A stretch of 64,000 nt of DNA from NCBI RefSeq assembly GCF_002865645.1, contig NW_020194517.1:1116001-1180000 (forward strand). The letters are read 5' to 3'. This DNA is from Hyaloscypha bicolor E (lineage: Eukaryota; Ascomycota; Leotiomycetes; Helotiales; Hyaloscyphaceae). The notes beneath the pieces are model-generated. The model was given only the letters and a program-made list of their open reading frames with translations. It ran no database searches and had not been told where the DNA came from. Below are positions 11,114 to 21,937 of the stretch, piece after piece (the first letter of the stretch is position 1; each line of letters opens with the position of its first letter). The position numbers and the translations under genes are program-made.

Positions 11114-13267
11114 TCATGTTGAACAACCGTCGACAAGACTGTTTTTAGGCCATTGGTAGCCCGTGTCGCTCCATCGTGTGATATTAGGGTTGGCATCTAT
11201 TCGTGTTAGCACAAATCTAGTTTAGTCCAAAAGGGATACGTACAAGGCTCAGGGTGAGCTTTGATAAAAGAGGTTGTTGGATAACCAGGAGGATCACAAG
11301 TAACCATCTCATTGTCTGGATCTTGGTAGATTCGGATATAATCGAACCGCATGGTCGCTGGCAGCAACTTGGCAATATTCGCCATATAGATGGTTGAGAA
11401 AGAGGGTGACATGCCGAAATTCATGACGACGGACATTGGTTCCTGCGGAAGCACTCGCTGGCCGACGTTCCCGTTTGGTCGGAGCGCTCGGTGGTCTACC
11501 TTCCAGGTATAATCGTCCCCAACAAACCAGCTCACATCTCCCGAGCTCCCTGGAATGTACTCGAAACCATAAGTTTGATATGCATTCCCATCATACCATT
11601 CGTTGTTCAGCCACGACAGACCCGATACGGATTGCTGGTATGGTCCACCCCTATAACCATTCAAGGATGTCACTGCGTTATCATAGACCTCCATGAAGTT
11701 GTAATCAGGAGTGTAGAAGATATCGAACGGGGCGACCTGGAAGGATTGAGATGCCATGCCAGTGGCGCCGCCGGTTGCACCAGGACCCATAAAGGCAACT
11801 GAAGCTTCTATGGCGTCGATTTCAGGCGCCGAACGTGATTTACCCGCGGAGGGATGTTCTTGGCCACTGCAGGTACAGGCTGGGTACCTCATGCCAGGTA
11901 GCCAGCTGATTCCATCGGTAGAGCTCTGATTTGCGGTGACTCCGGCATCGCACTTGTCATGATAGCTGTATGGCCATAGACCATCTGTTGTGGCTGCAAA
12001 TCCAGGTCTTCCAAGGTTGCCCATCGCCCAAAATCCAGGCCAGAAACCTCCGACTTCACCACTTCCTGGTAGGGAAAGACTAGCCTCCAATCGACCTCCT
12101 TTGAAGCACATCTTATTCCATGATTGCACCATGCCGGACCGGTAGTTGAGGTTGTGATTTTGGAAGGCGTCGAATTTGAGATTGAGTGTCCCGTTGGCAG
12201 TCGTAACAGCATCCGGGTCATACCATTCAAGATCTTCCGTGACACCATACCAGATGTCCATGGCCTGGAAATATGGGTCATCTCCATCGTAGAAGGTCCG
12301 TCCATCGGTGTTGAATTCATCGGAAAACTATACAATCAGCACATGTCAGATTACCAGCCACCACAAACTTACCACAAGCTTCAGAGTCGTCCCGTCATTC
12401 GATTTCTTGCTGTACGCGGATACCGGTGTATCAGGATCGATTAGCCCAGTTCTTTGATTTTTGAGCAAAGGCAGCTTGTCGGACAAACAACCGGGATCGC
12501 TTGAGCAGGATTTGGCTGTTGGTATCTTTCGTGTAAATGTTCTTTTGTGAGTTAGCTTCGAACGCCGACCAAGAGGGAGGGGTTTCATACAAGACTGGGT
12601 ATCCAATGAATAGTACCAATATCCCAATTGTGATGAAGGCCAAACCTCCAACGTTCAAAAGTCCTCTCTTGGTAAATATGTCACACTTCTCTCGGTCTTT
12701 GTCATTCGGATCCGGATTATGTAACCAATCGTCCTTCTCTACATCCTCTGGAAAGAGTAAAAGTCCCGCAGATGGCATGATATTGTATTTCTCTGAGACC
12801 GTCTGTGTGTTGATGTTGTCGTCATCGCTCCCCGCTCTCGAAGGAGCTCTAGAATCGTCGAATGGAGAAGCAAATGGTCCATAGCGGCTATCTCGACTAC
12901 CAGCATCTGAACTGAAACTTGTTCGCCGTGATGACATCGCCGAGGTGGAGCGTGAGAAGCTTTCGGGCATATCTTGGTATGGTCGGTGTACCCTTATCTT
13001 TGAAGGTGGGAGTAACATTTCTGTCGATGCTCCTACGTTCGGGGAGCCATAGATTGGAGGGCCAGCTATCCGCCGCGACGGCCCACTTGATGCGGATCCC
13101 TCTGCAGGCAATAGTTGTCTCGACAATCCCGGTGTGGCTGGTGAGCCGGGCGATATTGTGGAATCCGGAGTGTTTAATCTCATGCTGTCCAGTATGTTTC
13201 CACCCCTTCCCGAGTTAACAGTTATGTGCGGTGGCCGTTGAGGCCGCAGAAAGCCATTGGATGCCAT
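11114..13267 (-). CDS. KRE6: Beta-glucan synthesis-associated protein, KRE6/SKN1 family (GH16-like)
   Basis: Four exons, complement(11114..11196, 11244..12327, 12373..12541, 12591..13267), 670 aa. Type II membrane protein of the ER/Golgi needed for beta-1,6-glucan of the cell wall. A long Ser/Pro/Arg-rich cytosolic tail (about residues 1-200) precedes one membrane span (VGGLAFITIGILVLFIGYPVL). The lumenal GH16-like domain follows, with FSDEFNTDGRTFYDGDDPY, QSWNKMCFKGG, the active-site motif EIDAIE and MRFDYIRIYQDP. The intron donor after YPVL paired with the acceptor at 12541 gives YPVLTF, the family reading; the last small exon gives HPEPYANPNI and ends LVDGCST. A frame ignoring the last intron would end early at LDLC. 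The start at 13267 opens MASNGFL. Confidence 0.93.
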
Positions 13268-14688
13268 TGTGAGGATATGAAAAGAGTAAGGTCACGATAT
13301 CCAAAACGTGCCTGTCATCTGCTGCGTCGCCCGAGTCGAAGTGTGGGCGCTGGAATGTTCGAAGAAGCGAGGAGTGTGATGTTCTATGCAATAGATATTA
13401 CTTCTAAGAAAGTGCTTTCAATATCTGCGAGGGTCCTGCGCTGATCGTGTGTTTGGAGAAGTTCGAAGTGTGTGGTTTGGTGGGCTGGGAAGGGAAGGGG
13501 CGCGAAATGGAGGTTTCCAGCCAGGAGCGAAGTATTAAACAAGGGCGGCGGTATCCAAAAGACGTCAAGTCGAGATCGAAGCCGAGGAGTACAGAAAACG
13601 AGTGTGGGGTTCGTATCGAAGGTTGGAGTGAGGTTGAAGAAGTGTTGGTCAAGAAAGACCACGACGTTGGTGTTGGCGATAGAGGAGGCGATTGCTGGAA
13701 GAAGAACGCCAAGACCTTGAACCTTGATAATTTTGACGGGCTTGCCAGGTACGGGAGCGTTCAGGGGTGTGCCCTGGCAGGCCTGCGAATCGAATCGAGG
13801 GGCCTTGCAGACGCCCACAGCTCGCACAGCAGCCGCTTTTTGACGCACGAAGTTCCGGGGGATCTCAAGCCCTTGTCCTTGGAATCTGTTGAAGACGCGA
13901 AAACATCAATACAACCGTAATGACAGAAGCCCTCAGGTCGCGGTGTCGCCAGTCGGAGGCAATGGCAAAGGTGGAAGGGGGCAGGGCAGGGCAGGTCGGC
14001 TGTTCTTCGTATCGTGATCTGCGCTCTCGCTGCTGGCGTTGAAAGGCTCTGTTTCTTAGTGCAGGGGAAGTGTGGACCAGAGAGGGTTGTGCCCAGCACC
14101 TAAGTCCACTCTCAATCCTTTGCAAAGTTCAAGCGCACAGCAGGCAGAGAGAGATTTGGTCATTTGCGCAAGTGATAATATTAAAATTCTATACTCCACA
14201 CTGCATTTCAAGTTCGGGTTGATTGAACAATTCGGTCCAAGAAGAGTTCCTCGCCCTTACAGTACCTTTGCTTGCCACTCGGTTCGATTGCCTACGCCTA
14301 CGCCCGCCGTGCTATTTTGGGGCGAAATGACCTCATCTGCCGATGGCAGCTCTCTGCATCTGCATCGGCATCGCGGTGGCGCTGTGCCCTGATGTTTCCA
14401 TCTCTTGCCAAGCCTGTCAGATCATCCGAAGAACCCAGGGTCCGGCCATTGACTTTCATCTCAAGGCAAGAAAGTCTATTATTCCACGTGGATAAACGAC
14501 ATCAAATCTTGTGAAAGCTTCACCCCCGGCGCATAATTCGGCTAATCTCTAGTCTCCAAGTCTCCGAGAGGCACAGAGTTTGTTGGCGGCACGTGATCGT
14601 CAGCCACATCCCAAACGCCAGATGTTTTGAAGATCCGTTCATCAATCGTCGGATCAATCAGAGGCGCTGGCATGCCATGGAGGGCCTG
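13268..14688. other. Upstream region of the KRE6-like gene; no supported gene
   Basis: 1.4 kb with several overlapping frames on both strands but no domain, signal peptide or splice structure that I can support. It likely contains the KRE6 promoter and 5' UTR. Confidence 0.45.
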
Positions 14689-15108
14689 TCATGTGTGTCG
14701 CAGATCCCATCCGTAAAAGGCCAGCCTCCTGGACTGTTTCGAGGGGCCACCAAGAAAAAGCAACGCAATCCAATATTCTTCTGAATCATAGCTAATTGTC
14801 TCGCTGTCAAACAAAATGTTGACATTTTCCACAAAGCAGTTGGCAGGTCTCGTGACTTGTTCTCCGCTCAGCTGGCTGTTCAGAGACATGTCGCGTGTCC
14901 TCGCATTTTCTGGGGCCGAACTCTTGGAGGTGAAGACCTTCTCCACATATTTCTTGAGTGGAGAAGCCGCACGTTGCCTTTTGAACCCGTTTGATCTCCG
15001 TCTCCGTCTTTGAATCTTGAGAGCCTCGTTGAAGCCAGTGCCAAGTTCACTCTCTCGTCGGGCGTGAGAATTTAGCTTTGCTGTTGCTGGAATGGCAAGA
15101 ACTCCCAT
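14689..15108 (-). CDS. Hypothetical open frame of 139 residues
   Basis: ATG at 15108. It contains an Arg-rich patch (QRRRRRSNG) followed by a Lys/Ser segment and an acidic stretch with SYDSEEYW. I recognise no family. It sits in a gene-poor region and could be chance; the arguments for it are length and uneven residue composition only. Confidence 0.25.
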   Translation of the reverse strand: MGVLAIPATAKLNSHARRESELGTGFNEALKIQRRRRRSNGFKRQRAASPLKKYVEKVFTSKSSAPENARTRDMSLNSQLSGEQVTRPANCFVENVNILFDSETISYDSEEYWIALLFLGGPSKQSRRLAFYGWDLRHT

Positions 15109-15234
15109 TCTCGTAAGCTTGATTCGCAATACACTACCATTTCATTCTTAAATCAATCGCTCTCGACGGTCCTAGCGTCTGGGGATCAATTTTCTGAACC
15201 TCCTGGAGTATCCGATCTGCCTCGTCGGGGTCGT

Positions 15235-15890
15235 CTATCTTGTTCCTGACTGCGGGTCCTGATCCATGAAGGAACCCGGACTCGTCTTCTCCGAACCCGT
15301 ATTCTCTACACTCTTCTCATGCTTCCTATGCTCATCCCAGTCTCCCGTTACTCGGTCCAGCAGACAAATTGGACAACGTTTATCATGGCCGAACTTGTCT
15401 TCATCCGAGCAGTAACTTCCACAAACGAGCAGCATGCCCATGGCTACGATGCGATTCCTTGTTGGTTGTTCTACTATGGTGCTGGGGATCGGTATTTGTT
15501 TGTGGAAGGGATTTGTTTGAATCTGAACAGACCAAGACACAAGTGATGAGAAATTTCCCGACTTACTTAAGTGTTAAGCTATCCACTCTACCACACAGTT
15601 TTTGTGGTTGCCACTCCTTACCTAGCTTGACGATTCCATTCAAGGACATCTCTCCGCCGAAATCCACCTAAGGATCCGCCTCCCGGATGCCTCACCTTCC
15701 ATTCCGTGCCTTTAAACATCGGTGGAACCCACTCTCTTCTCAACAACCCCTGCTTCTTGATCCGCGGCAGAGCCTCTATGGTTTTCTTCTCGACCGCTTC
15801 GATATGCCTTTTGATATCCGCTGGCTCTCGCACTTCCGGCCTATACTCTGGCGGGTCAGTAGGGTTAGCCAGCTAGGTAGGTGACAAGGG
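15235..15890 (-). CDS. Hypothetical gene or gene fragment, two candidate exons
   Basis: An upstream exon carries EPADIKRHIEAVEKKT and KKQGLLRREWVPPMF, and ends at a GTAAGG donor (15629 downwards). A second open segment carries MLLVCGSYCSDEDKFGHDKR followed by CPICLLDRVTGDWDEHRKH. Both look protein-like (charged helices, clustered Cys), but I could not join them in one frame without a stop. I recognise no family. It may be a broken gene. Confidence 0.3.
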
Positions 15891-17697
15891 AAGGTAGACG
15901 GGCTTCACGTCAAGGAGGCAGTCGAAGGGACGGAGACGGAGAGAATCATGGCTGCGGGCCCCTTTCTCCAGATATTCGCTTAACTTCATGATCTTCACTT
16001 GTTGTGCTTTTCCCAACTCGCCCATTCAATCATCAAGCTCTCGCCTCTTAGTTTTCTCTGTTGAGCACACGGCTTTGAAAATCCAGATATTGTGGATCCC
16101 GAACACTCCGACGCCGTTCGGTCCACGTCTCTGCAGCCGTGGCATAAATGTAGAGCCAAATACCTGACTTGAGCATTTCTTTGCCATGGAACACGAGATT
16201 GAAGGTCGATCGTCATCCCGTTTTCATATCCCTCGGATTGGCATCTCATCACCTGATACACTTGTCGACGTTGCTCTAGCAAGGTGCCGGTGCGTAACGG
16301 AGAACACCCTTGTGGGGATCTAGAACAGAGTTAAGGAGGCGTTTGAGAGTCTGGTTCAAGAATGAAAGGATTTGATGTAATTCCGGTTAAGGTGTGTTAC
16401 GATCGGGGCGAATCGAAGAGAATGTATGCAGTTCTCCGGCACAACGCTCTGCAATGGGGCAGGATAGAGCTGGTCAATATTGCCGAGCTGTGTTGAGGTA
16501 TATGGGGCGCTTTTGAAGGCGAAAACGGTGTGAGGCAGTAGTGGGTTAGGTGGAGAAGTTAAGGGTATATGCTGGCCGTGGGACAGAAGGCGAGTAGGGT
16601 AGATTGGACAAGACAGCGAGATTTGGCGATGACTTGGAGGATGTTTCCTATGCTGGCAACGCAAATGTTACTTGAAAAGAAGCTGATAGCTGCTTGAGAC
16701 GTCAATCTTGAGAAGTGATGGCGAGATAACAACTCATCCGGAACTGGGAGGCGAAGAGGCATCTGGCTTTTGCACAGCTAAACGACGTCTAAATTTTAGT
16801 CTACAACTTCTTTATATGCAGATTATTTGTATTCTGGGTTCCTTCAATCCATTTTACCGCGTTGTTGATGTTGAAGTGGTGCAAAATTGCCTCAGCATCA
16901 ACCTCGAGGCCGATTCCGTCTCACATTCAATATTTCGCCTACTCGTCTTATATTTTAAATTAACGAAATTCACAGCGCTTTACTCAACTCAACTCTATGG
17001 CCAAGTGGCCAATTCAATCCCCAACCCCTTTCAATTTGCAGATTTACTAACATTTCACAGCCATCGCCTCCGGAGTGGTAGCGATCAGTTGGGCGAAACT
17101 ACCTACACACTCTAAGCACGGTACCCTCTGCGAGGACCTAAAAACAGTGCCTTGGCCTAGCGTTAAGCACTACCTACGCAGAGGAGATTCAAACCGTGTG
17201 CTCATCGTACCTCGGGTCGATCCTGCGATAAGTCCTGCATCCAGGGTTGCTTCGGTGACCTTGTGATCTGGGCTGCGAGTGTCTCTTGCATGTAAAGACC
17301 AGGGCAATGAGCGGTATGTATCAGATATTTACTACTAATTATCGTGACATCTCAAAATATTAACAGCGGATTAGCCAGGTGATGGTGACACCTGGTGAGC
17401 AGAGGGAATCATTTAGGGGGGCACAGTGAAGAGCAGGGGACATCGGGCCCAGGAATTTAATTGGATGTGGTAGCGCAAAAACAGTAGCTGTGTTGTAAGT
17501 ACTAACTTTCTTTCTGTGTTGAGTTGAAGTAAAGCATTTTTTTTGGGTTCTCCTTCGTTGAAGCTGTCTCGCTTAACCCCTTTAATCGAAGGCACATAAT
17601 CGTGACAGACTTTGAATTAGAGGCTGAAGCTGATAAAACAGCCACAAACCCTCGGGAATTAGTCACAACTGCGGTGAGGATGAGAAATAGATTGGTT
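15891..17697. other. Gene-poor stretch
   Basis: 1.8 kb. Short frames on both strands show no motif, paralogy or splice pattern. Nothing further seen. Confidence 0.45.
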
Positions 17698-18475
17698 CTA
17701 AATTATTTCTATTTTTTGCGGCCCCCATGCGCTCTTCTTCTTACCATTCGCCGTGCTTACAGCCGGCATCTTTCCCACCCACACAACTTGGGCCCCTTCA
17801 ACGCAATCAACAAGCCATTTCGCCAACGCTGCTCTCCCCGTCCCGATCCCCAAATCCTTTTCTCCGACACTCCCGGCATTTTTCTCATCCTCCCTGCGCA
17901 TCTTCCAACTCTCCTCATCACCACCACAAATGACCAACTCTGACAACCGTCCACTCCACTCCCTGCCCTTCCTCCCCCAATACCTTCTCAATTAATCTCG
18001 CAGTTATACACAGCTCTCGAAAAACCACCCTTGCAATAAGTACCATAATCCACTCAACGAAATGGAAGCTATCTTCCTCCTGATTTGAGGCCACAGCGCA
18101 CGGAGCATGGATCTGCTTCACGCCGTGTTCGCGCTTGAGAGCCATGATCTTCTGCAACCCGTCGGTAGTTGCGCATTACTGGAGGCCGAGGGGCGAGACG
18201 ATGGTAGAGAATTTGGCGGTGGCGGATGAGAGGGCAGAGTTGTCCGTGATTTCGCCTTTTGATGACCTGTTTCAATTTGTTAGCTGGGAAAGAGACTGGG
18301 CGCTGAGGGTGTGTACCTCGAGAAGCGGGCTGGAGGCGAGGTCCTTGGGGATCTTGAATTGATTTTGCACGTATGCTATGATGTTGTGTTTTCGGGAGAG
18401 TAGTTCGCGGAGGAGAGAGATTTCTGATGGCCGGTGGCGCCGAGAACTAGGAACTTGTTGCTGCCATTCGTATAT
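17698..18475 (-). pseudogene. NAD(P)-binding, NmrA/atypical-SDR-like pseudogene
   Basis: Minus strand begins with the Rossmann glycine-rich strand KFLVLGATG near 18455. After a frame shift comes LLRELLSRKHNIIAYVQNQ with KIPKDLASSPLLE, then a GTACAC...ACAG intron, then in another frame KGEITDNSALSSATAKFST, a stop, HGVKQIHAPC, ARLIEKVLGEEGQGVEWTVV, and in a third frame DLGIGTGRAALAKWLVDCVE. This is the block order of small NAD(P)-binding isomerase/epimerase-like proteins. At least three frame breaks and one stop make it non-functional. One break is in an A-run (gtcatcaaaaggcg), where removing one A would restore the frame. Confidence 0.65.
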
Positions 18476-19039
18476 AATGTGAGGCTGAGGCGGCTCGGAA
18501 ACTTCGAGAGAAAGAATTCAGCGAACCTGACAGTCCGACAGCAACTGGGCTTGACTTGTTACGTATTTGACGTTATTGCCGCTCAAGGGCTTGACCTGCC
18601 CTATGGCATTTTCGAGAAAACCTGCGAGCTACCCCTCCTGCTCCTATTGCTCAAACTCGCGCGGTTGTGTGCTGCAATGGTATCGAAAACTCGGATGATT
18701 CGTGTTGTGAGATCAAGCATGCCTCTTCGGGGAATCAACATGAATCGGCGGCATTGATAGGTGGCACAACTCAAGGGGCCATATGCCCGTCGGCCAGCGA
18801 CCGGAAGCAACCCGGGGATGTTCTAGGTCCAACATGTTCATTTTCAACCAGCAAAGCAGCTAGAATTTGAGCTCTTCGGTCTCAGCGATGGATTGAACTA
18901 TGGTCTCTCTTTGAACACCTGTAACGACCTTCAGCTTTCGCTTTAGCTACTCTGTCTGGGTCGCCGGAGCGGCTTCTGTGCTGACAACTATAGCCAATGG
19001 CTAAGACAAAAGTGTTGCAATCTTGGGTAAGATCTCGCG
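18476..19039. other. Intergenic, no supported gene
   Basis: 560 bp between two minus-strand pseudogenes. Nothing recognisable. Confidence 0.45.
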
Positions 19040-20591
19040 CTACGTGAGATTGTTGTTGATTCTGAAAGTCGGCGACTCTGGGTCGTGATGTATGTCGTCG
19101 GAATTAAAGAAGAAAGGAACGCTGCAACGCAAATTGGTTGCCAGCAGGTTTATGTTCTCCTGGCAAGCCTTTATTTGCGCAGTTGTCGACAGTCCTTCGA
19201 ATATGCACTGGGGAAGAGCAGAAAGCAAGCGCAGGCAGATGCTGCTCGCAATAAGCCAAACGGCCATGAACCGCATCCAGACAGCTGCATGGCCGTGTGT
19301 TGCGCAGTAATGAACAGAATCGTTGTACATCAGGTCGGATTTCGTTGGCTCCAGGTCTTCTTCAAGGGAGGCGACTAAGAATTTCCATTCTTCGGGAAGG
19401 TCTATTGGCCATTCTGCTAGCGCAATGTCGAGGTGGTGGGCCTCTGTTACCACGTCTGCAATGCCCGTTTGTAATAGCCGGGCCAGGTTCTTCTGACAAA
19501 AGATCTTCAATGACTTGGATCGGAGAGCGGCAACTCAAATCATCAAATCATCAAGTTTCAATGCGGGACCTTCTTCACCATACTATGCACCATCTTGAAG
19601 CCATTCTTGGACGGTATCACCGCGGAGAATTCATGCTCGGATCTGGGAGAGGTTTCTTGTTAATGCGACGCAAGTCAAGGATGCCGGCAAGTCGACCTAC
19701 CAATGGTCGTCAAACAGCTCTGTAAAGAAGTAGGTTCTGTGGGTATCCCCACTGCCGCCGTACCTGCAAGAGACTAATAGCTCCTATTTAATGGCAAACA
19801 GTCTTCCAGAATCGAGAGTTAACACTATCCGACGTGGAAGAATGTGGATTTTGGACAAATCTTCTCTTTGCTCTATACATAAAGTTCTATAAAGCTGTTA
19901 ACTCACGCTCTCCAACCTCTCAAGAGAGATGTCCTATAGCAGACCTCGTAGTTTGTCATCAATAAAGTCGCAACAACAAGATGATCGATCCTCTCATTCG
20001 ACAATTCTTTCATCGCTTTCTGCGTCTGAATGATAGTCCGGGCATAGAACCTGCCTGCATCTTCGAGAGTCTTGGGTGCTCGCGTTCGTAGCCAAAAGAC
20101 GGTATGTGAAAAGGCTGTTTCCGCAAGTTCGAGACTTGAGCCCGGTCCCGCGCGATTCCAATGGGAGAGAGACTATGTCATATAATCGTGACCAATATCA
20201 GGCATATATTTGGGCCAAGCAGTGAAGTTTTTTCCAAGGTAATAGAAACCTTGAGTCTCTATGGAGATAGGCAGGGAAGGTGAAAGCGAAAAGAATGTTC
20301 TTTTACGAGCAACGGCGTCCCGTGACTGGCAATTAGCTGCGTGGCTTCGCGGATGTCTGGGCTGGCTCTGAGCAAAGATATTCTCGCTCCTGAACGGTAA
20401 GCTCGTATCTCCACTGGATACCCAAGAATAACTTCGGTTTCCTGCGCTGCATCTGCCGCAAATAGGCCGGGTCAAATCACACTTTGGTCGCAGTCAGCCA
20501 CCAGAGCCACTAAAGGACCTCGGTCTTGTTCTCTACTCACTTTCACTCGGCGCCTCTTGTAGGTGAGACAGCCAAGGTTTGGAAAGACCAT
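19040..20591 (-). pseudogene. Zn2Cys6 transcription-factor-like pseudogene, copy A (fullest)
   Basis: Start ATG at 20591 gives MVFPNLGCLTYKRRRVK, then an intron (gtgagt at 20534 ... caaag), then CDLTRPICGRCSAGNRSYSW. The fungal binuclear cluster is clear, but two of six cysteines read Tyr (LTY, RSY), each explained by one G-to-A change. It continues with LPISIETQGFYYLGKNF and WPKYMPDIGHDYMT, a stop, SSLELAETAFSHTVFW, and LSNERIDHLVVATLLMTNYE (all stock segments of the fungal regulator family). After an intron comes RRQWGYPQNLLLYRA with stops. The C-terminal end is open at 19040-19510 (AVWMRFMAVWLIASSICLRL, INLLATNLRCSVPFFF). A dead regulator, adjacent to micro-gene 1. Confidence 0.72.
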
Positions 20592-21056
20592 AACACCTTG
20601 TTGAGGCTTTCCGGCCGGCCGGGTTGGAAGTCAAAGGAGGTTTTCACGATGAGCTTGACAGGGTTGTGTCTGGTGTGTAATTTGGAGATGCTGATGCCCC
20701 CACTCTCCGTCTTACCGAGCGATCACGTGCCCAACCCCTGTTCTTCTTTCTGCGGTCCCCTTGAGCTTTCCAATCCACCATTGATTTTCACTATCCGTTC
20801 CTGTCGCAATCTCAATCAAGTTGTTTGTCGTAACACCCAGGTCACCTTTAGCCCGAGCCTCATAGTCATAAAACGCTGTAGCGGTTGCAGCAGTTGCCCA
20901 CTCAGCCCCCCAGGTTTAGCTCCTGGTTAGACATTATTGGTGGTTTATCCTCACTGACTTCTTGAAGAAAGCTCCTCAGTTTTGGAATTTGGTGATTTGC
21001 AGATTGAGCTCTCAGGTTTCTGGTCTCGGGCCTGCATTATACACAGCAATGTCTAA

Positions 21057-21130
21057 GGCCCCGTTCGTTTTTGTAATTTCGTCAAATGGAACCACCCAGT
21101 TTCGTGAAATTCTGGAAAACGAACAGGGCC
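21057..21130 (+). mobile_element. Foldback MITE, PIF/Harbinger-like
   Basis: 74 bp whose ends are inverted copies, GGCCCCGTTCGTTTT and GGCCCTGTTCGTTTT (reverse complement of the right end), extending imperfectly into AATTTCG/AATTTCA. It is flanked by TAA on both sides, the 3-bp target duplication usual for PIF/Harbinger elements. No coding capacity. It lies between the regulator relic and micro-gene 1. Confidence 0.7.
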
Positions 21131-21786
21131 TAACAAGGGTCGTGCACAAGGGCCATGCAGCTGTGGCATGATGTGATTCATGCTACTAATAGTGGTCCTT
21201 GGGAGTCTTTAGTTAGTGGATCCTATAAAAATAGATGGGCATTCGCTGTTGTCAATGGCATGTCGAATGGTGGAAAAGGTGTGGGAGAAAGCTTGAGAAA
21301 GTGGGGCTGCAGAGCATTCTGCCTTCGCTTAGCGCGATGAACAAAGAAATATAACATCAAACCTTCTACGCCCGACTACTATAGAGATTCGCTGCAGGTG
21401 GCACAGGCGAATCAAGTCAGGCTTGCAGATTCGCGGCAGCTCCCCTTCCTCTCGCTTAATTGTCGACACACCGGTGACACCTCACTCGAATCAAGAGCCT
21501 CGAGGCAAGCCGGCATCCCCGTTCTCTTTCCATATTGCGAAAACTTATGGCGGTACAGATTATTCTCTCTTCCTGAGCTCACGCTTAGAAGGTAATGGAC
21601 AGACAAGCATTCACTTAGCCAGAAAAGGAAGCATATCTCACGAAGTGTTTTCACTTGATGCTTAATCTACCTCCCCATTGCAAACATAAATACGTCATAT
21701 TGCTTTCCCCACCGTTACTCTTAGATTCTCGTGGCCTACAAGTTTCAGTTCGTACCATCCGTCAAAGTGAGAACTCCCGTGGAGAA

Positions 21787-21937
21787 CTATGTGCCATAGG
21801 CTGGCACCGTCAGTCATGTTCTTGGCTAATGTGAATTTGATCTTACTTGGATCGCTTGGTTGAACATTAGTTCCGACTTCCAAGCTCTCCTCTCCCTGGA
21901 CACCCAAGAAAGATGTTCCCTCTGGTACGGACTTCAT
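21787..21937 (-). CDS. Micro-gene 1: 34-residue peptide, D-P-T-Y-G-T end
   Basis: complement(21787..21800, 21847..21937). Exon 1 (91 nt) opens MKSVPEG and ends in VQPSDP; a 46-nt intron (GTAAGA donor, CCAG acceptor) is followed by a 14-nt exon completing T-Y-G-T and TAG. Acidic, Gly/Ser/Thr-rich, no signal peptide, no cysteine. It is the most diverged of four paralogs (the others at 27453, 29302 and 32167): it has Thr in place of the final Lys. The gene was recognised because all four share the same intron phase, intron length (46-49 nt), terminal exon length and peptide end. No family is known to me. Confidence 0.6.

Noticed and set aside
13384..13848. 154-codon frame upstream of the KRE6-like gene
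   Set aside because: Overlaps several equally long frames on both strands and has no recognisable feature; more likely promoter or 5' UTR.
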